Shown here: positions 25,686 to 34,876 of the stretch, piece by piece
How positions within the stretch are numbered: position 1 is the stretch's first letter
How the letters are laid out: every line of letters starts with the position of its first letter
Assembly (NCBI RefSeq): GCF_013408655.1
Contig: NZ_JACCBP010000001.1
Location: 4,216,001 to 4,280,000, forward strand
DNA length: 64,000 nt
Reading direction: 5' to 3'
From: Pigmentiphaga litoralis
GTDB taxonomy: Bacteria > Pseudomonadota > Gammaproteobacteria > Burkholderiales > Burkholderiaceae_B
Translations under genes and position numbers: made by a program
The notes under the pieces: generated by a model
What the model was told of the DNA's origin: nothing
Databases searched by the model: none
What the model saw: the letters and a program-made list of their open reading frames with translations, nothing else

Positions 25686-27745
25686 ACGCCCCCGACCGCA
25701 TCAACGCGTGGACAGCCGCCAACCAGGCTCTGCTGGGGGCGGAGTTTGGCGTGTTGAAGGCGCGGCTGATGCCGGGAGGCGCGGCGTCGGGATGGGACGG
25801 AAACCCGTCCGCGCTCGATGCCGCGCGTGCCGCCATGCCGGCTCGCGCGCCGATCGACACCCTGGCCGATGCGTTTGCGTTGAGTGCGTTCGAGCGGTCG
25901 CTGGTGCTGCTGGTGGCCGGCGCCGAGATGGATGCCGAACTGGCGGATCTGTGCGGCCATGCCGTCGGGCAGCCGCAGCATCCGTGGGCCACGTTCGGCC
26001 TGGCGCTGAATCTGCTGCCCGATCCGCACTGGAGCGCGCTGGCGCGCACGCAGCCGCTGCGCCGGTGGCGGCTGATCGAGGTCGAGCCCGACAGCGCTTT
26101 GGTGAACGCGCGGCTGCGGCTGGATGAACGCGTGCTGCACTACCTGGCCGGCATGAACCTGATGGATGCGCGGCTGCTGCCGCTGCTGCGCGCGTTGCCG
26201 CCCCCCGTTTTGCTGGCCGAGCCGCACGCCGCGCTGGCGCAGGCGATCGCGGAGCAGTTGATGGCATCGCACGACGGAACGGAGGATCTGGCGTGGCATG
26301 CCGGCGAAGATGCTCGAACGGACGTGGGCGAGGATGCCGCGGCGACCAAAGACCCATCCAGGCCACCGCCTTTGCTGTTTCTACACGGCGATGACGCCTC
26401 TGGCCGGGAAGACGTCGCGGCACGTTGCGCCCAGGTGCTGGGCTTGCGTGTGCATGCGCTGGACGCGCAAGGTCTGCCGGGCAGTCTTGCCGAATTGGCG
26501 GACGTGGCCGTGCTGTGGGAACGGGAAGCGGCGCTGGGCGCGGGCGCCTTGTTCATTGCCTGCGACGACGATGCTGCGGCGGCCGTAGCAGGGCAGGGTG
26601 CGGGCGGGTCTGCGGCGCTGCCGGACGCGTCGGTGGTGGCGCGCGCCAGGGCATTTGCCGACAGGGTGGACGGGCTGATCTTCATGGGCGCGCGCACGCC
26701 GATTGCGCTGCGCAGGGACACGCGCTTCCACGCCGTGGACCGGCCATCCGCCGCCGGGCAGCGCGCGTTGTGGACGGCCGCGCTGGGGCAGGCAGCAGCA
26801 GACCGCGAGGCAGAGATCGAGGCCGTGGCCGCGCAGTTCCGGCTCAGCGCGCGCGGCATCGCGAGCGCGGCGGCGGCGGCCTTGCCTGCCAACGGCGCGT
26901 TGTGGCGGGCATGCCGCGAACGGGCGTCGGCGCCCTTGGGTGAGTTGGCGCATCGCATCGTGGCGCGGGCGACGTGGGATGACCTGGTGTTGCCCGCGGC
27001 GCAAAAGGCCACGCTGGCGCAGATCGTGACGCACGTGCGGCATCGGCGGCAGGTGCTCGAGACGTGGGGCTTTGCCGATCGCGGCGGGCGGGGGCTGGGC
27101 ATCACGGTGCTGTTCGCGGGCGACAGCGGGACGGGCAAGACCTTTGCGGCCGAAGTGCTGGCGACGGAACTGTCCTTGGACCTGTTTCGCGTGGACGTGT
27201 CGGGCGTGGTCAGCAAGTACATCGGCGAAACCGAAAAGAACCTGCGCCGGGTGTTCGACGCGGCCGAAGAAAGCGGGGCGGTGCTGCTGTTCGACGAAGC
27301 CGATGCGCTCTTCGGCAAACGCAGTGAAGTACGCGACAGCCATGACCGCTACGCCAATGTCGAGGTGAGCTACCTGCTGCAGCGGATGGAAAGCTATCGC
27401 GGCCTGGCGATCCTGACGACCAACCACAAGGCGGCGCTGGACAGCGCGTTCCTGCGGCGGCTGCGGTTCGTGGTGCAGTTTCCGTTTCCCGAAACCGCCG
27501 AGCGCGAAGCCATCTGGCGGCGCGCGTTTCCCGCGGCCACGCCGACCGATCATCTGGCGTTCGACAAGCTGGCGCGGCTGCAGGCATCGGGCGGGCAGAT
27601 CCAGAACATGGCCCTGGGCGCCGCATTCCTGGCTGCGGCGGACGGCGGCGCGGTCACGATGGCGCATGTGCTGAACGCCGTGCGCACGGACGGCACACGG
27701 TTTGACCGCCCCGTGTCGGACACGGAAACGCGGGGGTGGGTATGA
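25682..27745 (+). CDS. AAA+ ATPase, Pvc15-like
   Basis: A 687-aa ATPase. The C-terminal AAA+ core carries Walker A GDSGTGKT (480-487), Walker B LLFDEAD (535-541), sensor 1 ILTTNHK and Arg finger region FLRRLRF. The first ~450 residues hold a helical N-domain and a degenerate, motif-poor AAA-like middle. Homologues are universal in eCIS loci; Pvc15 has been linked to cargo loading or assembly. The protein is soluble. It overlaps the neighbours by four bases each side. Unlike ClpV of T6SS it has one active AAA domain and no sheath-recycling N-domain signature. Confidence 0.9.
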   Translation: MNAPDRINAWTAANQALLGAEFGVLKARLMPGGAASGWDGNPSALDAARAAMPARAPIDTLADAFALSAFERSLVLLVAGAEMDAELADLCGHAVGQPQHPWATFGLALNLLPDPHWSALARTQPLRRWRLIEVEPDSALVNARLRLDERVLHYLAGMNLMDARLLPLLRALPPPVLLAEPHAALAQAIAEQLMASHDGTEDLAWHAGEDARTDVGEDAAATKDPSRPPPLLFLHGDDASGREDVAARCAQVLGLRVHALDAQGLPGSLAELADVAVLWEREAALGAGALFIACDDDAAAAVAGQGAGGSAALPDASVVARARAFADRVDGLIFMGARTPIALRRDTRFHAVDRPSAAGQRALWTAALGQAAADREAEIEAVAAQFRLSARGIASAAAAALPANGALWRACRERASAPLGELAHRIVARATWDDLVLPAAQKATLAQIVTHVRHRRQVLETWGFADRGGRGLGITVLFAGDSGTGKTFAAEVLATELSLDLFRVDVSGVVSKYIGETEKNLRRVFDAAEESGAVLLFDEADALFGKRSEVRDSHDRYANVEVSYLLQRMESYRGLAILTTNHKAALDSAFLRRLRFVVQFPFPETAEREAIWRRAFPAATPTDHLAFDKLARLQASGGQIQNMALGAAFLAAADGGAVTMAHVLNAVRTDGTRFDRPVSDTETRGWV

Positions 27746-28041
27746 CACGCATCGTGCTGCGGATCGACCGGCTCAGGCTGCAGGGCATCGACCCGTCAGA
27801 AGGCGAGGCGATCGCGCGGGCCTTGCAGGAAACGTTGGCGAGCGCCTTGAGGGAACGCGTCGATGCCCTGCCTTCGGCAGCGGCGGTGGTCGCTGCCTTG
27901 CAGGCGGGTGTGTCGGGGTCGCGTGCCGCAGAGGGGGGCACTCGAGATGCGCGCGCCCCGATCCAGGTGACCGCCGGCCATTCCCCCGCGGCCTTGGGCA
28001 GCAGCGTGGCGCAGGGCATTGTGCGGGGGTGGCTGCCATGA
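27742..28041 (+). CDS. Small conserved eCIS protein, unknown function
   Basis: A 99-aa protein starting at ATG 27742, inside the stop of the ATPase gene, and ending over the start of the DUF4157 gene. The N-terminus TRIVLRIDRLRLQGIDPSEGEAIARALQ predicts a beta strand then a long helix; the C-terminus ends with SSVAQGIVRGWL. Proteins of this shape are encoded between the AAA+ and DUF4157 genes in other eCIS loci. Coupling to both suggests a role with ATPase or cargo; no domain name can be given. Confidence 0.7.
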   Translation: MTRIVLRIDRLRLQGIDPSEGEAIARALQETLASALRERVDALPSAAAVVAALQAGVSGSRAAEGGTRDARAPIQVTAGHSPAALGSSVAQGIVRGWLP

Positions 28042-30851
28042 GCGGCGCATCGGCTGGGCATGTGAGCGCGCCGGCACGGACGTCGGCCGTGTCGTTGTCA
28101 TCGACAACGACATCCAGAAACGCGGCCAGTCCATGCAGTGCCTGCGCGGCGAAGGCAGGCAAGGCGCAACGGCGCGACACGGCGGCGGCATCGCACCGGA
28201 CCCGCCCGCCCTCGGCATCGACACGCGACGGCGGGAATGCGCACGCTGCGGGCGACAGGTTGGCGACGATGTCGACCACGGCGGCGACCCACGCCTGCAC
28301 ACACTGCAGCCCGCCCGCGCGCCGGTCGTTTGCGTCGATGCCGCTGCATGCATCACGCGCGAGCAGCGTGGCATCTCTCGAACAGGAAGCCGATCGGTTT
28401 GCTGACGCGCATGTCCGCGCGGGACCGGTCGCCGCACCGGCCCTGTCCCGCGGCGCGGCGCGGCACGTCGCCACCGACACCAATCCCCTCATGCAAGCCA
28501 CCGTGGCGGCCGGGGTGGCCACGCCGCATGAACCGGTGCCGCACGGTGTGCTGCAGAAATTTTCACCGACGCTTCGGCCCGAGTTGTCGCACGCACGGCT
28601 GCATCGCGGGGCCGACGCTCAGGCGCTTGCGCGGACGGCCGGTGCGCACGCGTTTGCCCATGGCGCCGACATTGTGCTCGGGCCGTCTGCGTCCGACCTG
28701 CATGGCGCGGCGAGCCGGCATGTGCTGGCGCATGAACTTGCGCACGTGGTGCAGCAGTCGCCGTGGTCGGGGCGCAGGGCGGTGATGCGCACGCTGTTCA
28801 GCATGAAGACCTATGTGGCCGCCATGAACCGCAAGCCTGAGCCTGACTGGGCCACGGCGGCCGAGCACCTGAATGGCGAGCCGGAAACGGTGATCCGGCA
28901 GGTGTTGAAGAACCTGTCGCGTGCGCATCGCGCCAAGCTACACGAAGCCGCGCGGACCTGGCCGGGATTGTGCTCGAACATCGGGCAGATGACTGAAGCG
29001 GACTACCTGCTGGAACGGGGCCCGGCCGCCGCCACAGGTGAACGTGTGGCCGATGTGTGCAACCGGCCGGCGGCGCAGGCTGCAGGACCGCAGGCCGCAT
29101 CGCCGACCCAGCCCGCGCAGCCCGCTCCCATCGTGACGCCCGGTGAGCTGACGCAGAAAGATGCCGATGACTGTTCGCCGCTGTACCAGCACAAACTGTG
29201 CGTGTACATCGTGGGCGGATTCAATGGGGATCGGTCGGGGGTCGAGACGCCGGCACAGATGGCGGAGTACAACAAGTCGTGCCGCAAGGAGTCGGCCTAC
29301 ACCGGTCCGGACGTGGACTTGAGTGCCGAGGACCGCATCGCCATGAAGGCACCCAAGTGCCCGCGTGGCGACGCCGACACTGCGCGTGAACGGGCCGCGG
29401 CCGCGCGGCTGTCCGATGCGATCCGGCGGTCGGTCAAGTACATGCCGGCGGGTGCGGGCGATCAGTTGCTGGCGTTGCTGACCGACAAAATGTTCATTGG
29501 CAGTCTGGTGGCCGCAGTGGGGGTCTACCTTGCCTTGTGGCTGTTTCCGGAACCCGTGTTTACCAAGCTGGCCGCGGCGGCAACAACTATTGCAGTGCTG
29601 TCGACAGGCGTCTTTACGGTGTCGACCATCATGAATCTGGCTGAAGCCTGGAGCGATGTCATGACGGCTTCCGAGGCTGCCACCGCCGACGCGCAGATCG
29701 AGCAGGCAGCCGAACAGTTCGGCAAGCGCATGGGCGCGGTCACGGTCGACCTGCTGGTTTTTCTTGCGTCGCTGCTGATCGGCGGCAAGCTGCCCACGCC
29801 CAAGGGCCTGCCGCCGGCAGCCAAGGCCTTGACCGATGCCGAGCGGCTGCTGGCGACCGCGCCCAAGGGCGGAGTGGTGCTGGATACGCCGATGGGCAAG
29901 CTGCTGCCGTTTGAAGCGCCTGCTGCCTCGCCAGCGGCGCCGCGCGCGCCATCCGCTTCCTCGGGGATGTCGGGGCCGACGGCGGGCCGCGCGGCGACGG
30001 CAGTTCAGTTTCGCCCGAATGCCGACGTGATGCCGGCACGTCCTGGACCGAGACTGGTGCAGCCTGCGCCCGCGGAACCCGCACCGCTGACCAATCTGCG
30101 TCACCTTCCCGTGCCCAAGCCGCGCCCGGCCCCGGTGAAACCTGCCCCCGCGGTCGAGCCGCCGGCACCTGCGGCGAACCGGCAGCCCGTTCCCGTGCCG
30201 CTGGCACCCGGAGCCGGCGCCCAGCCTTCGGCTCCGCCAACGACGCAACCGCAACCCCAACCGCAACCTCAACCCCGGCGGCGTCCGCCCTTCGTGCTGC
30301 GCCTGCCGCAGCAGAAGGCCCCGCATCTTGCGCGGTACCGCGGCAATCTTGGCGTGCTGCAGTCCGATCCCAATTATCAACGCGGCAATCCCGGTCAGCT
30401 CGAAGCGTGGCATATGGCGCTGCGGCTGGGGGGCTCCCATGGAATACCTTCAGGGGTCTACGACCGCGGCCACCGCATGGGGTTCGTGGGCGAGGAAGGG
30501 GAGCGCCGCATCCGCGTGCCGAACTGGTCCCGCACGGGGCCCAAGGCGATGGAAGTCGACCACATCATCGAGCTGCAAGTGACGCCGCAATCGATGCGCG
30601 CTTTGTACAACGAGCCCGACAACTTCGAGCTGCTGGACCGCGCGGCCAACGGGTCGTCGGGGCCACAACTGTCGGCCAACATTGCGGCGGAACGGGCCAT
30701 CCAGGTCGCCTACGATCCCGCGCTGGCAAACCAGGTCATCCGCTTCGATTCCGTGGTGATGGCTGGCGGATTCGATGGCGAACGCTGGAGCATCGACGCC
30801 ATCCGCGCCGGCCAGCAGCTGAACTACTACGAGAACAATCATGCGCCTTGA
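28038..30851 (+). CDS. DUF4157 eCIS cargo/effector with C-terminal HNH-like nuclease motif
   Basis: A 937-aa protein. Order of parts: N-terminal region with two CxxC motifs (CSAC ~32, CTHC ~87) that may bind zinc; DUF4157 domain (~170-240) with HELAH in VLAHELAHVVQQ; a helical region; two hydrophobic segments (~485-535 and ~567-585); a Pro-rich linker (~640-755) with QPQPQP; and a C-terminal domain with MEVDHIIELQ (838-847) then YNEPDNFELLDRAANGSSG (from 857). DUF4157 is known as a marker of eCIS cargo. The DH...N...N spacing fits an HNH/His-Me finger nuclease; catalysis is unproven. Immediately followed by a SUKH gene overlapping by 11 bases. Confidence 0.82.
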   Translation: MSGASAGHVSAPARTSAVSLSSTTTSRNAASPCSACAAKAGKAQRRDTAAASHRTRPPSASTRDGGNAHAAGDRLATMSTTAATHACTHCSPPARRSFASMPLHASRASSVASLEQEADRFADAHVRAGPVAAPALSRGAARHVATDTNPLMQATVAAGVATPHEPVPHGVLQKFSPTLRPELSHARLHRGADAQALARTAGAHAFAHGADIVLGPSASDLHGAASRHVLAHELAHVVQQSPWSGRRAVMRTLFSMKTYVAAMNRKPEPDWATAAEHLNGEPETVIRQVLKNLSRAHRAKLHEAARTWPGLCSNIGQMTEADYLLERGPAAATGERVADVCNRPAAQAAGPQAASPTQPAQPAPIVTPGELTQKDADDCSPLYQHKLCVYIVGGFNGDRSGVETPAQMAEYNKSCRKESAYTGPDVDLSAEDRIAMKAPKCPRGDADTARERAAAARLSDAIRRSVKYMPAGAGDQLLALLTDKMFIGSLVAAVGVYLALWLFPEPVFTKLAAAATTIAVLSTGVFTVSTIMNLAEAWSDVMTASEAATADAQIEQAAEQFGKRMGAVTVDLLVFLASLLIGGKLPTPKGLPPAAKALTDAERLLATAPKGGVVLDTPMGKLLPFEAPAASPAAPRAPSASSGMSGPTAGRAATAVQFRPNADVMPARPGPRLVQPAPAEPAPLTNLRHLPVPKPRPAPVKPAPAVEPPAPAANRQPVPVPLAPGAGAQPSAPPTTQPQPQPQPQPRRRPPFVLRLPQQKAPHLARYRGNLGVLQSDPNYQRGNPGQLEAWHMALRLGGSHGIPSGVYDRGHRMGFVGEEGERRIRVPNWSRTGPKAMEVDHIIELQVTPQSMRALYNEPDNFELLDRAANGSSGPQLSANIAAERAIQVAYDPALANQVIRFDSVVMAGGFDGERWSIDAIRAGQQLNYYENNHAP

Positions 30852-31476
30852 CGACCTGACCCCTCGCGGCGCGCGCCGCCCCGACGACACCGCCCGCCTT
30901 ATCGACGCGTGGCAGCGCATCGAACAGTGGTACGACGCGACCGATCCGCCGCTTGATCCCGGGTTCCGGCCGCCGGTGTCGGTGGCAGGGCTGTCGATGC
31001 TGGTGCAGCAACTGGGTGGCCTGGTGCCGGAGTCGGTCGAGACGCTGTTGCGGCGGCATGACGGCGGGGCGGACGGACGCTATCCGTTGCCCATGCGTGC
31101 AACGGAACCGACCTGCTGGCGCATGCTGTCGGCGGCCGAGATTGGCGCCGAGGTGCAGCGCCTGTCCGAGGTCGCGCGGTCCTTGCTGTCGGTGGTGCCG
31201 GTGCGCGCCGAGGGCCCCGTGGCCGCGGTCTGGTGGGACTACGCGTGGATCCCGCTGTGCGAGTGCGGCACGGGCGATCTGGTCTGCATCGATCAGGCGC
31301 CGCCCCCGGGCGGCACGGTGGGACAGCTGCTGTTGTACGCGCACGATGCGCCCGAGCGGCGCACCTTGTACCCCGGCCTGGCCGACTGGATCGCGGAAGC
31401 CGCGGGCGACCTGATGGCCGGCCGGTACCGCCACGAACGGGGCGTCGGGCTGTGGCCGGCGGGGGGCCTGTCATGA
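30841..31476 (+). CDS. SMI1/KNR4 (SUKH) family protein, probable immunity protein
   Basis: A 211-aa protein whose layout follows the SMI1/KNR4 family: LGGLVPESVETLLRRHDGG, WRMLSAAEIGAEV, then WDYAWIPLCECGTGDLVCID and a GQLLLYAHD strand, ending with a helix (LADWIAEAAGDLM). SUKH proteins are common immunity proteins of bacterial nuclease toxins. The ATG lies 11 bases inside the DUF4157 gene, so the two are co-translated in order toxin then antidote. Direct binding to the HNH-like domain is inferred. A structural role in the particle is less likely. Confidence 0.8.
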   Translation: MRLDDLTPRGARRPDDTARLIDAWQRIEQWYDATDPPLDPGFRPPVSVAGLSMLVQQLGGLVPESVETLLRRHDGGADGRYPLPMRATEPTCWRMLSAAEIGAEVQRLSEVARSLLSVVPVRAEGPVAAVWWDYAWIPLCECGTGDLVCIDQAPPPGGTVGQLLLYAHDAPERRTLYPGLADWIAEAAGDLMAGRYRHERGVGLWPAGGLS

Positions 31477-32141
31477 CCGGCTTTCCGAATTCGCCACGGG
31501 TGGTCAAGGGCGGCCTGGTGCTGGTCGATCCCAAGACGGCGGCCCTGCTGCGCGTCATCTCGCTGCAGTACAACGCCGATTCCCTGACCCGCACGCTGCA
31601 GACACAGTCGGCCGGATCGGATGGCGGCGGGCGGACCGAACCGCTGCGCTTCAAGGGGCCGGCGGTCGAGACGATCAAGCTGGACGCCGATATCGACGCC
31701 ACCGATCAGCTGGAGCAACCGGGGCAGCATCCCGACGCGACAGCCTATGGCATTGCGCCGCAGTTGGCCCTGCTTGAATCGCTGGTGCAGCCGGGCATGT
31801 CGCAACTGAGCGGGGTCGAGCGCGCGGCCAATTCCGGCGTGCTGGAGATCGCGCCCATGCTGGCGCCGCTGACGCTGTTCGTGTGGGGCAAGCACCGCAT
31901 CGTGCCCGTGCGGCTCAGCGATTTTTCGATCACCGAAGAAGCATTCGACCCCGCCCTCAATCCGATTCGCGCACGCGTCAGCCTGGGCATGCGGGTGATG
32001 TCGGTGGACGACCTGGGCTTTTCATCGAAGGGCGGCGGCCTGTTCCTGGCCTACCTGCAGGGCAAGGAAGCCCTGGCGGCAAAGGCGCAGCCCGGCACCT
32101 TTGCATCGATGGGGATAGGCGGCATCGGGGGGGCAGGGTGA
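31473..32141 (+). CDS. CIS tube adaptor protein (Pvc7/gp53-like N-domain)
   Basis: A 222-aa protein with the pattern of the CIS tube/baseplate adaptor family: GGLVLVDPKTAALLRVISLQYNADSLTRTLQ, LRFKGPAVETIKLDADIDATDQLE, and IAPQLALLESLV. In PVC and Afp the adaptor Pvc7 joins tube to baseplate and carries a LysM domain at its C-terminus; here that part appears to be the next, separate gene. The start overlaps the SUKH stop. Confidence 0.82.
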   Translation: MTGFPNSPRVVKGGLVLVDPKTAALLRVISLQYNADSLTRTLQTQSAGSDGGGRTEPLRFKGPAVETIKLDADIDATDQLEQPGQHPDATAYGIAPQLALLESLVQPGMSQLSGVERAANSGVLEIAPMLAPLTLFVWGKHRIVPVRLSDFSITEEAFDPALNPIRARVSLGMRVMSVDDLGFSSKGGGLFLAYLQGKEALAAKAQPGTFASMGIGGIGGAG

Positions 32142-32515
32142 TGGATCCGGTTCAGGCATTCCTGCAGGCCAACGCGTTGACGCCGGCGCCGCATGCGCCC
32201 GGCAGCCGCTACTACGGCGTGCCCACGGCGCAAATGACCACGCCCGACGGCATGACCGTGGTCTATCTGCGGCGGCGTTTTCTGCCTCCGTCAGCGGCCT
32301 TCAGCGTGCTGAAGACCGTGGCGGTCGCGTCCGACGACAGGCTCGATACCGTCGCCGCGCAGCACCTGGGCGATCCCTTGCAATGGTGGCGGATCGCCGA
32401 TGGCAATGGCGCGATGCTGCCCGAAGCCGTGATTGCCGATGCCCTGGAACAACCCGGTGCGGGTGTGGCCATCACGCTGCCTGAAGGCGTGGCCGGAGTC
32501 AGCGATGGGGAATGA
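32141..32515 (+). CDS. LysM-like/tail X-type baseplate protein
   Basis: A 124-aa protein. Segment VVYLRRRFLPP ... VASDDRLDTVAAQHLGDPLQWWRIADGNG is the pattern of LysM-like tail protein X modules, which help connect tube and baseplate. The start codon shares a base with the preceding stop. It likely works with the adjacent adaptor as a split Pvc7. A leading segment (~1-45) is Ala/Pro rich. Confidence 0.75.
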   Translation: MDPVQAFLQANALTPAPHAPGSRYYGVPTAQMTTPDGMTVVYLRRRFLPPSAAFSVLKTVAVASDDRLDTVAAQHLGDPLQWWRIADGNGAMLPEAVIADALEQPGAGVAITLPEGVAGVSDGE

Positions 32516-32527
32516 CCGGAGGCCGCC

Positions 32528-33670
32528 ATGCTGAGCCAGGGCATCCAGCTGAGCCTGTCGATGGGCCCGATCATTCCGCTGCCCGTGCCGCGTGTGGTGC
32601 TCGATGCGCTCGACAAGGTCGAGGTCAAGACATCGGCCGGCAGCGCCAGCGGTTTCCAGCTGACCTTCCAGATCACGGCGCGGTCGGCGCTCAACGCGAT
32701 CTTCGTGCTGGCGGCCGGCAACAACACGTCGATGGGCACGCCGCCGCTGCGGATCCTGATGGTGGTGACACTGGATGGCACGCCGCACGCGCTGTTCGAC
32801 GGCGTGATGACGCACGTCGAAGTGCAGCCCGGCACGCAGGGGGCGGCGGGCAGCCTGACGGTCACGGGCGAAGACGTCAGCAAGGTCATGGACATGCAGG
32901 ACTTCAGCGGGCTGCCCTTGCCGGCCATGCCGATCGAAGCGCGCGTGGCCTTGCTGTGCGCCAAATACGCCGCGTTCGGTGTCATCCCCTTGCCCATCCC
33001 GGTGCTGTTCCCGGAAGTGCCGATTCCGATCGACAAGATCCCCGCGCAGCAGGGCACCGACCTGGCCTATATCCGGCAACTGGCGGACGAGGTCGGCTAC
33101 GTGTTCTACATCGAACCCGGGCCGGCGCCAGGCACCAACATCGCGTACTTCGGGCCGGAAATGAAGCTGGGCATTCCGCAGCCCGCGCTCAATGTCGACA
33201 TGGATGCACGCACGAATGTCGAGTCGCTGACCTTCACGTTCGAGCCGACCAAGGGGGTGCTGCCTGTGGCGTTCATCCAGAATGCACTGACGCGGTTTCC
33301 CATTCCGATCCCGGTGCCCAACCTCAATCCGCTGCAGCCGCCGCTGGGCGCCTTGCCCGCGCCGATCGCGAACCTGAAGCTGTTGAAGGACACGGCCAAG
33401 CTGTCGCCGATGCAAGCACTGTCGCGCGGACTGGCCGAGGCCAAGACCTCGCAGGATGCGGTCAGCGGTCACGGCAGCCTGGACGTGCTGCGCTACGGCC
33501 GTCTGCTCAAGGCGCGGGGACTGGTCGGGGTGCGCGGCGTAGGGGTGGCTTATGACGGCCTCTATTTCGTGAAGAGCGTGACCAGCACGCTCAAGCGCGG
33601 CGAGTTCAAGCAGAGCTTTGACCTGAGCCGCAACGGGCTCGTTTCCATCACGCCGCAGGTGCCGACATGA
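32528..33670 (+). CDS. Baseplate hub protein (gp27/VgrG N-terminal-like)
   Basis: A 380-aa protein of the phage late control D/gp27 type, which forms the trimeric hub under the tube. Features: QLTFQITARSAL, GTPHALFDGVMTHVEVQPG, LTVTGEDVSKVMDM, and GTDLAYIRQLADEVGYVFYIEPG. The C-terminus returns to the hub fold (YDGLYFVKSVTSTLKRGEFKQSF). In VgrG the hub and spike are fused; here the spike is the next gene, overlapping by four bases. Confidence 0.85.
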   Translation: MLSQGIQLSLSMGPIIPLPVPRVVLDALDKVEVKTSAGSASGFQLTFQITARSALNAIFVLAAGNNTSMGTPPLRILMVVTLDGTPHALFDGVMTHVEVQPGTQGAAGSLTVTGEDVSKVMDMQDFSGLPLPAMPIEARVALLCAKYAAFGVIPLPIPVLFPEVPIPIDKIPAQQGTDLAYIRQLADEVGYVFYIEPGPAPGTNIAYFGPEMKLGIPQPALNVDMDARTNVESLTFTFEPTKGVLPVAFIQNALTRFPIPIPVPNLNPLQPPLGALPAPIANLKLLKDTAKLSPMQALSRGLAEAKTSQDAVSGHGSLDVLRYGRLLKARGLVGVRGVGVAYDGLYFVKSVTSTLKRGEFKQSFDLSRNGLVSITPQVPT

Positions 33671-34176
33671 GCGAGAAGTACCTTGGGAAGTATCGCGGGA
33701 TGGTGCTGAACAACATCGATCCGATGCGGCTGAACCGTCTGCAGGTGCAGGTGCCGGACGTGAGCGGGTTGATGCCGGTGACGTGGGCGATGCCCTGCGT
33801 GCCGGTGGCCGGACTGCAGAACGGCATTGTCGCGCTGCCCATCATCGGGTCGGGCGTGTGGGTCGAATTCGAACAGGGCGACCCCGACTATCCGATCTGG
33901 GTCGGCTGCTTCTGGGGCAGCGCGGTCGAAGTGCCCCTGCTGGCCAACGCCACGCCGCCGGGGGTGCAAAGCATCACGATGCAGACGGCCTTGCAGAACG
34001 GGCTGACGATCAGCGACGTGCCGGGACCGACGGGCGGCATCATGCTCAAGAGCACGACGGGCGCGACGCTGATCGTGAACGACACGGGCATCTATATCCA
34101 GAACGGCAAGGGCGCATCGATCGTGATGACCGGTCCCACCGTGACCGTCAACGCCGGCGCGCTGGTCGTCGTGTAG
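33667..34176 (+). CDS. Spike protein (gp5/baseplate V-like)
   Basis: A 169-aa protein with an OB-fold (LGKYRGMVLNNIDPMRLNRLQVQVPDVSG; PIIGSGVWVEFEQGDPDYPIWVGCFWG) and a beta-prism-like end (GIMLKSTTGATLIVNDTGIYIQNGKGASIVMTG). It forms the central spike below the hub. The lysozyme domain of T4 gp5 is absent. A stop-start gap of nine bases separates it from the tip gene. Confidence 0.88.
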   Translation: MSEKYLGKYRGMVLNNIDPMRLNRLQVQVPDVSGLMPVTWAMPCVPVAGLQNGIVALPIIGSGVWVEFEQGDPDYPIWVGCFWGSAVEVPLLANATPPGVQSITMQTALQNGLTISDVPGPTGGIMLKSTTGATLIVNDTGIYIQNGKGASIVMTGPTVTVNAGALVVV

Positions 34177-34185
34177 GGGAACGCC

Positions 34186-34506
34186 ATGCCAGGACCTCTG
34201 CTTCATCTGGGCGCAACCGTCATGTGCATGCATGGCGGGACCGCGCAGCCCACCGCGCCCAATCCGCGCGTGATGCTGTCGGGCCAGCCGGTGGTGACGA
34301 TGGCCGCGCCGTATGTGGTGGCGGGCTGCGCCTTTGTGCCGCCCGCGGGCAACGGGCCCTGCGTGACCGCGCAGTGGGTGACGGCGGCCACGCGGGTGCT
34401 GGTCGGCGGGATGCCGGTGGTGCTTGTCGACAGCCAGGCCATCTGCGCGCCGACCGGCACGCCGCTGCTGCCGGTGGCGATGCAGACACGGGTGATCGGG
34501 AGCTGA
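34186..34506 (+). CDS. PAAR-like spike tip protein
   Basis: A 106-aa protein of the PAAR-like/DUF4280 type that sharpens the spike. Gly/Pro-spaced repeats (GATVMCMHGG, NPRVMLSGQPVVT, GCAFVPPAGNGPCVTAQW, RVLVGGMPVVLVDSQAICAPTGTPL) and conserved Cys/His residues fit a small metal-stabilised cone. Close spacing links it to the spike and wedge genes. Confidence 0.85.
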   Translation: MPGPLLHLGATVMCMHGGTAQPTAPNPRVMLSGQPVVTMAAPYVVAGCAFVPPAGNGPCVTAQWVTAATRVLVGGMPVVLVDSQAICAPTGTPLLPVAMQTRVIGS

Positions 34507-34510
34507 CGCC

Positions 34511-34876
34511 ATGGACATCGCCTTTCCGTATCGGGTCGATGGCACCGGCCGCACGGCGGCGGCGGAGTCCGATGACGCGCACATTCGTGAGCTGATCGAA
34601 CAGGTGCTGTTCACGGTGCCGGGCGAACGGGTGATGCGGCCCGACTTCGGCTGCGGGCTGCTGCAACTGGTGTTCGCGCCGAACAGCGAGGCGCTGGCCG
34701 CCACCCTGCAGGCCCTGGTGCAGGGCGCGCTGCAACAGACCTTGGGCACGCGCATACGGGTGGACGATGTGACGGCCCACAGCGTGGACGCGACCTTGAC
34801 GGTGGCGGTGCGATATACGGTGCTGCGCACGCAATCGACGCGCACCGCCAGCTTCGTGCGCGAGGTGCCGGCATGA
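34511..34876 (+). CDS. Baseplate wedge protein (gp25-like)
   Basis: A 121-aa protein matching the gp25/W family: residues ~22-60 EQVLFTVPGERVMRPDFGCGLLQLVF contain the conserved GER-x4-DFG pattern. It nucleates the sheath at the baseplate. Stop overlaps the next start. Confidence 0.92.
   Translation: MDIAFPYRVDGTGRTAAAESDDAHIRELIEQVLFTVPGERVMRPDFGCGLLQLVFAPNSEALAATLQALVQGALQQTLGTRIRVDDVTAHSVDATLTVAVRYTVLRTQSTRTASFVREVPA

Noticed and set aside
28038..30851. DUF4157 HELAH motif as proof of a metalloprotease toxin
   Set aside because: HELAH is a constant part of DUF4157 across eCIS cargo with many different C-terminal domains, so it more likely serves loading or processing than the toxic activity.
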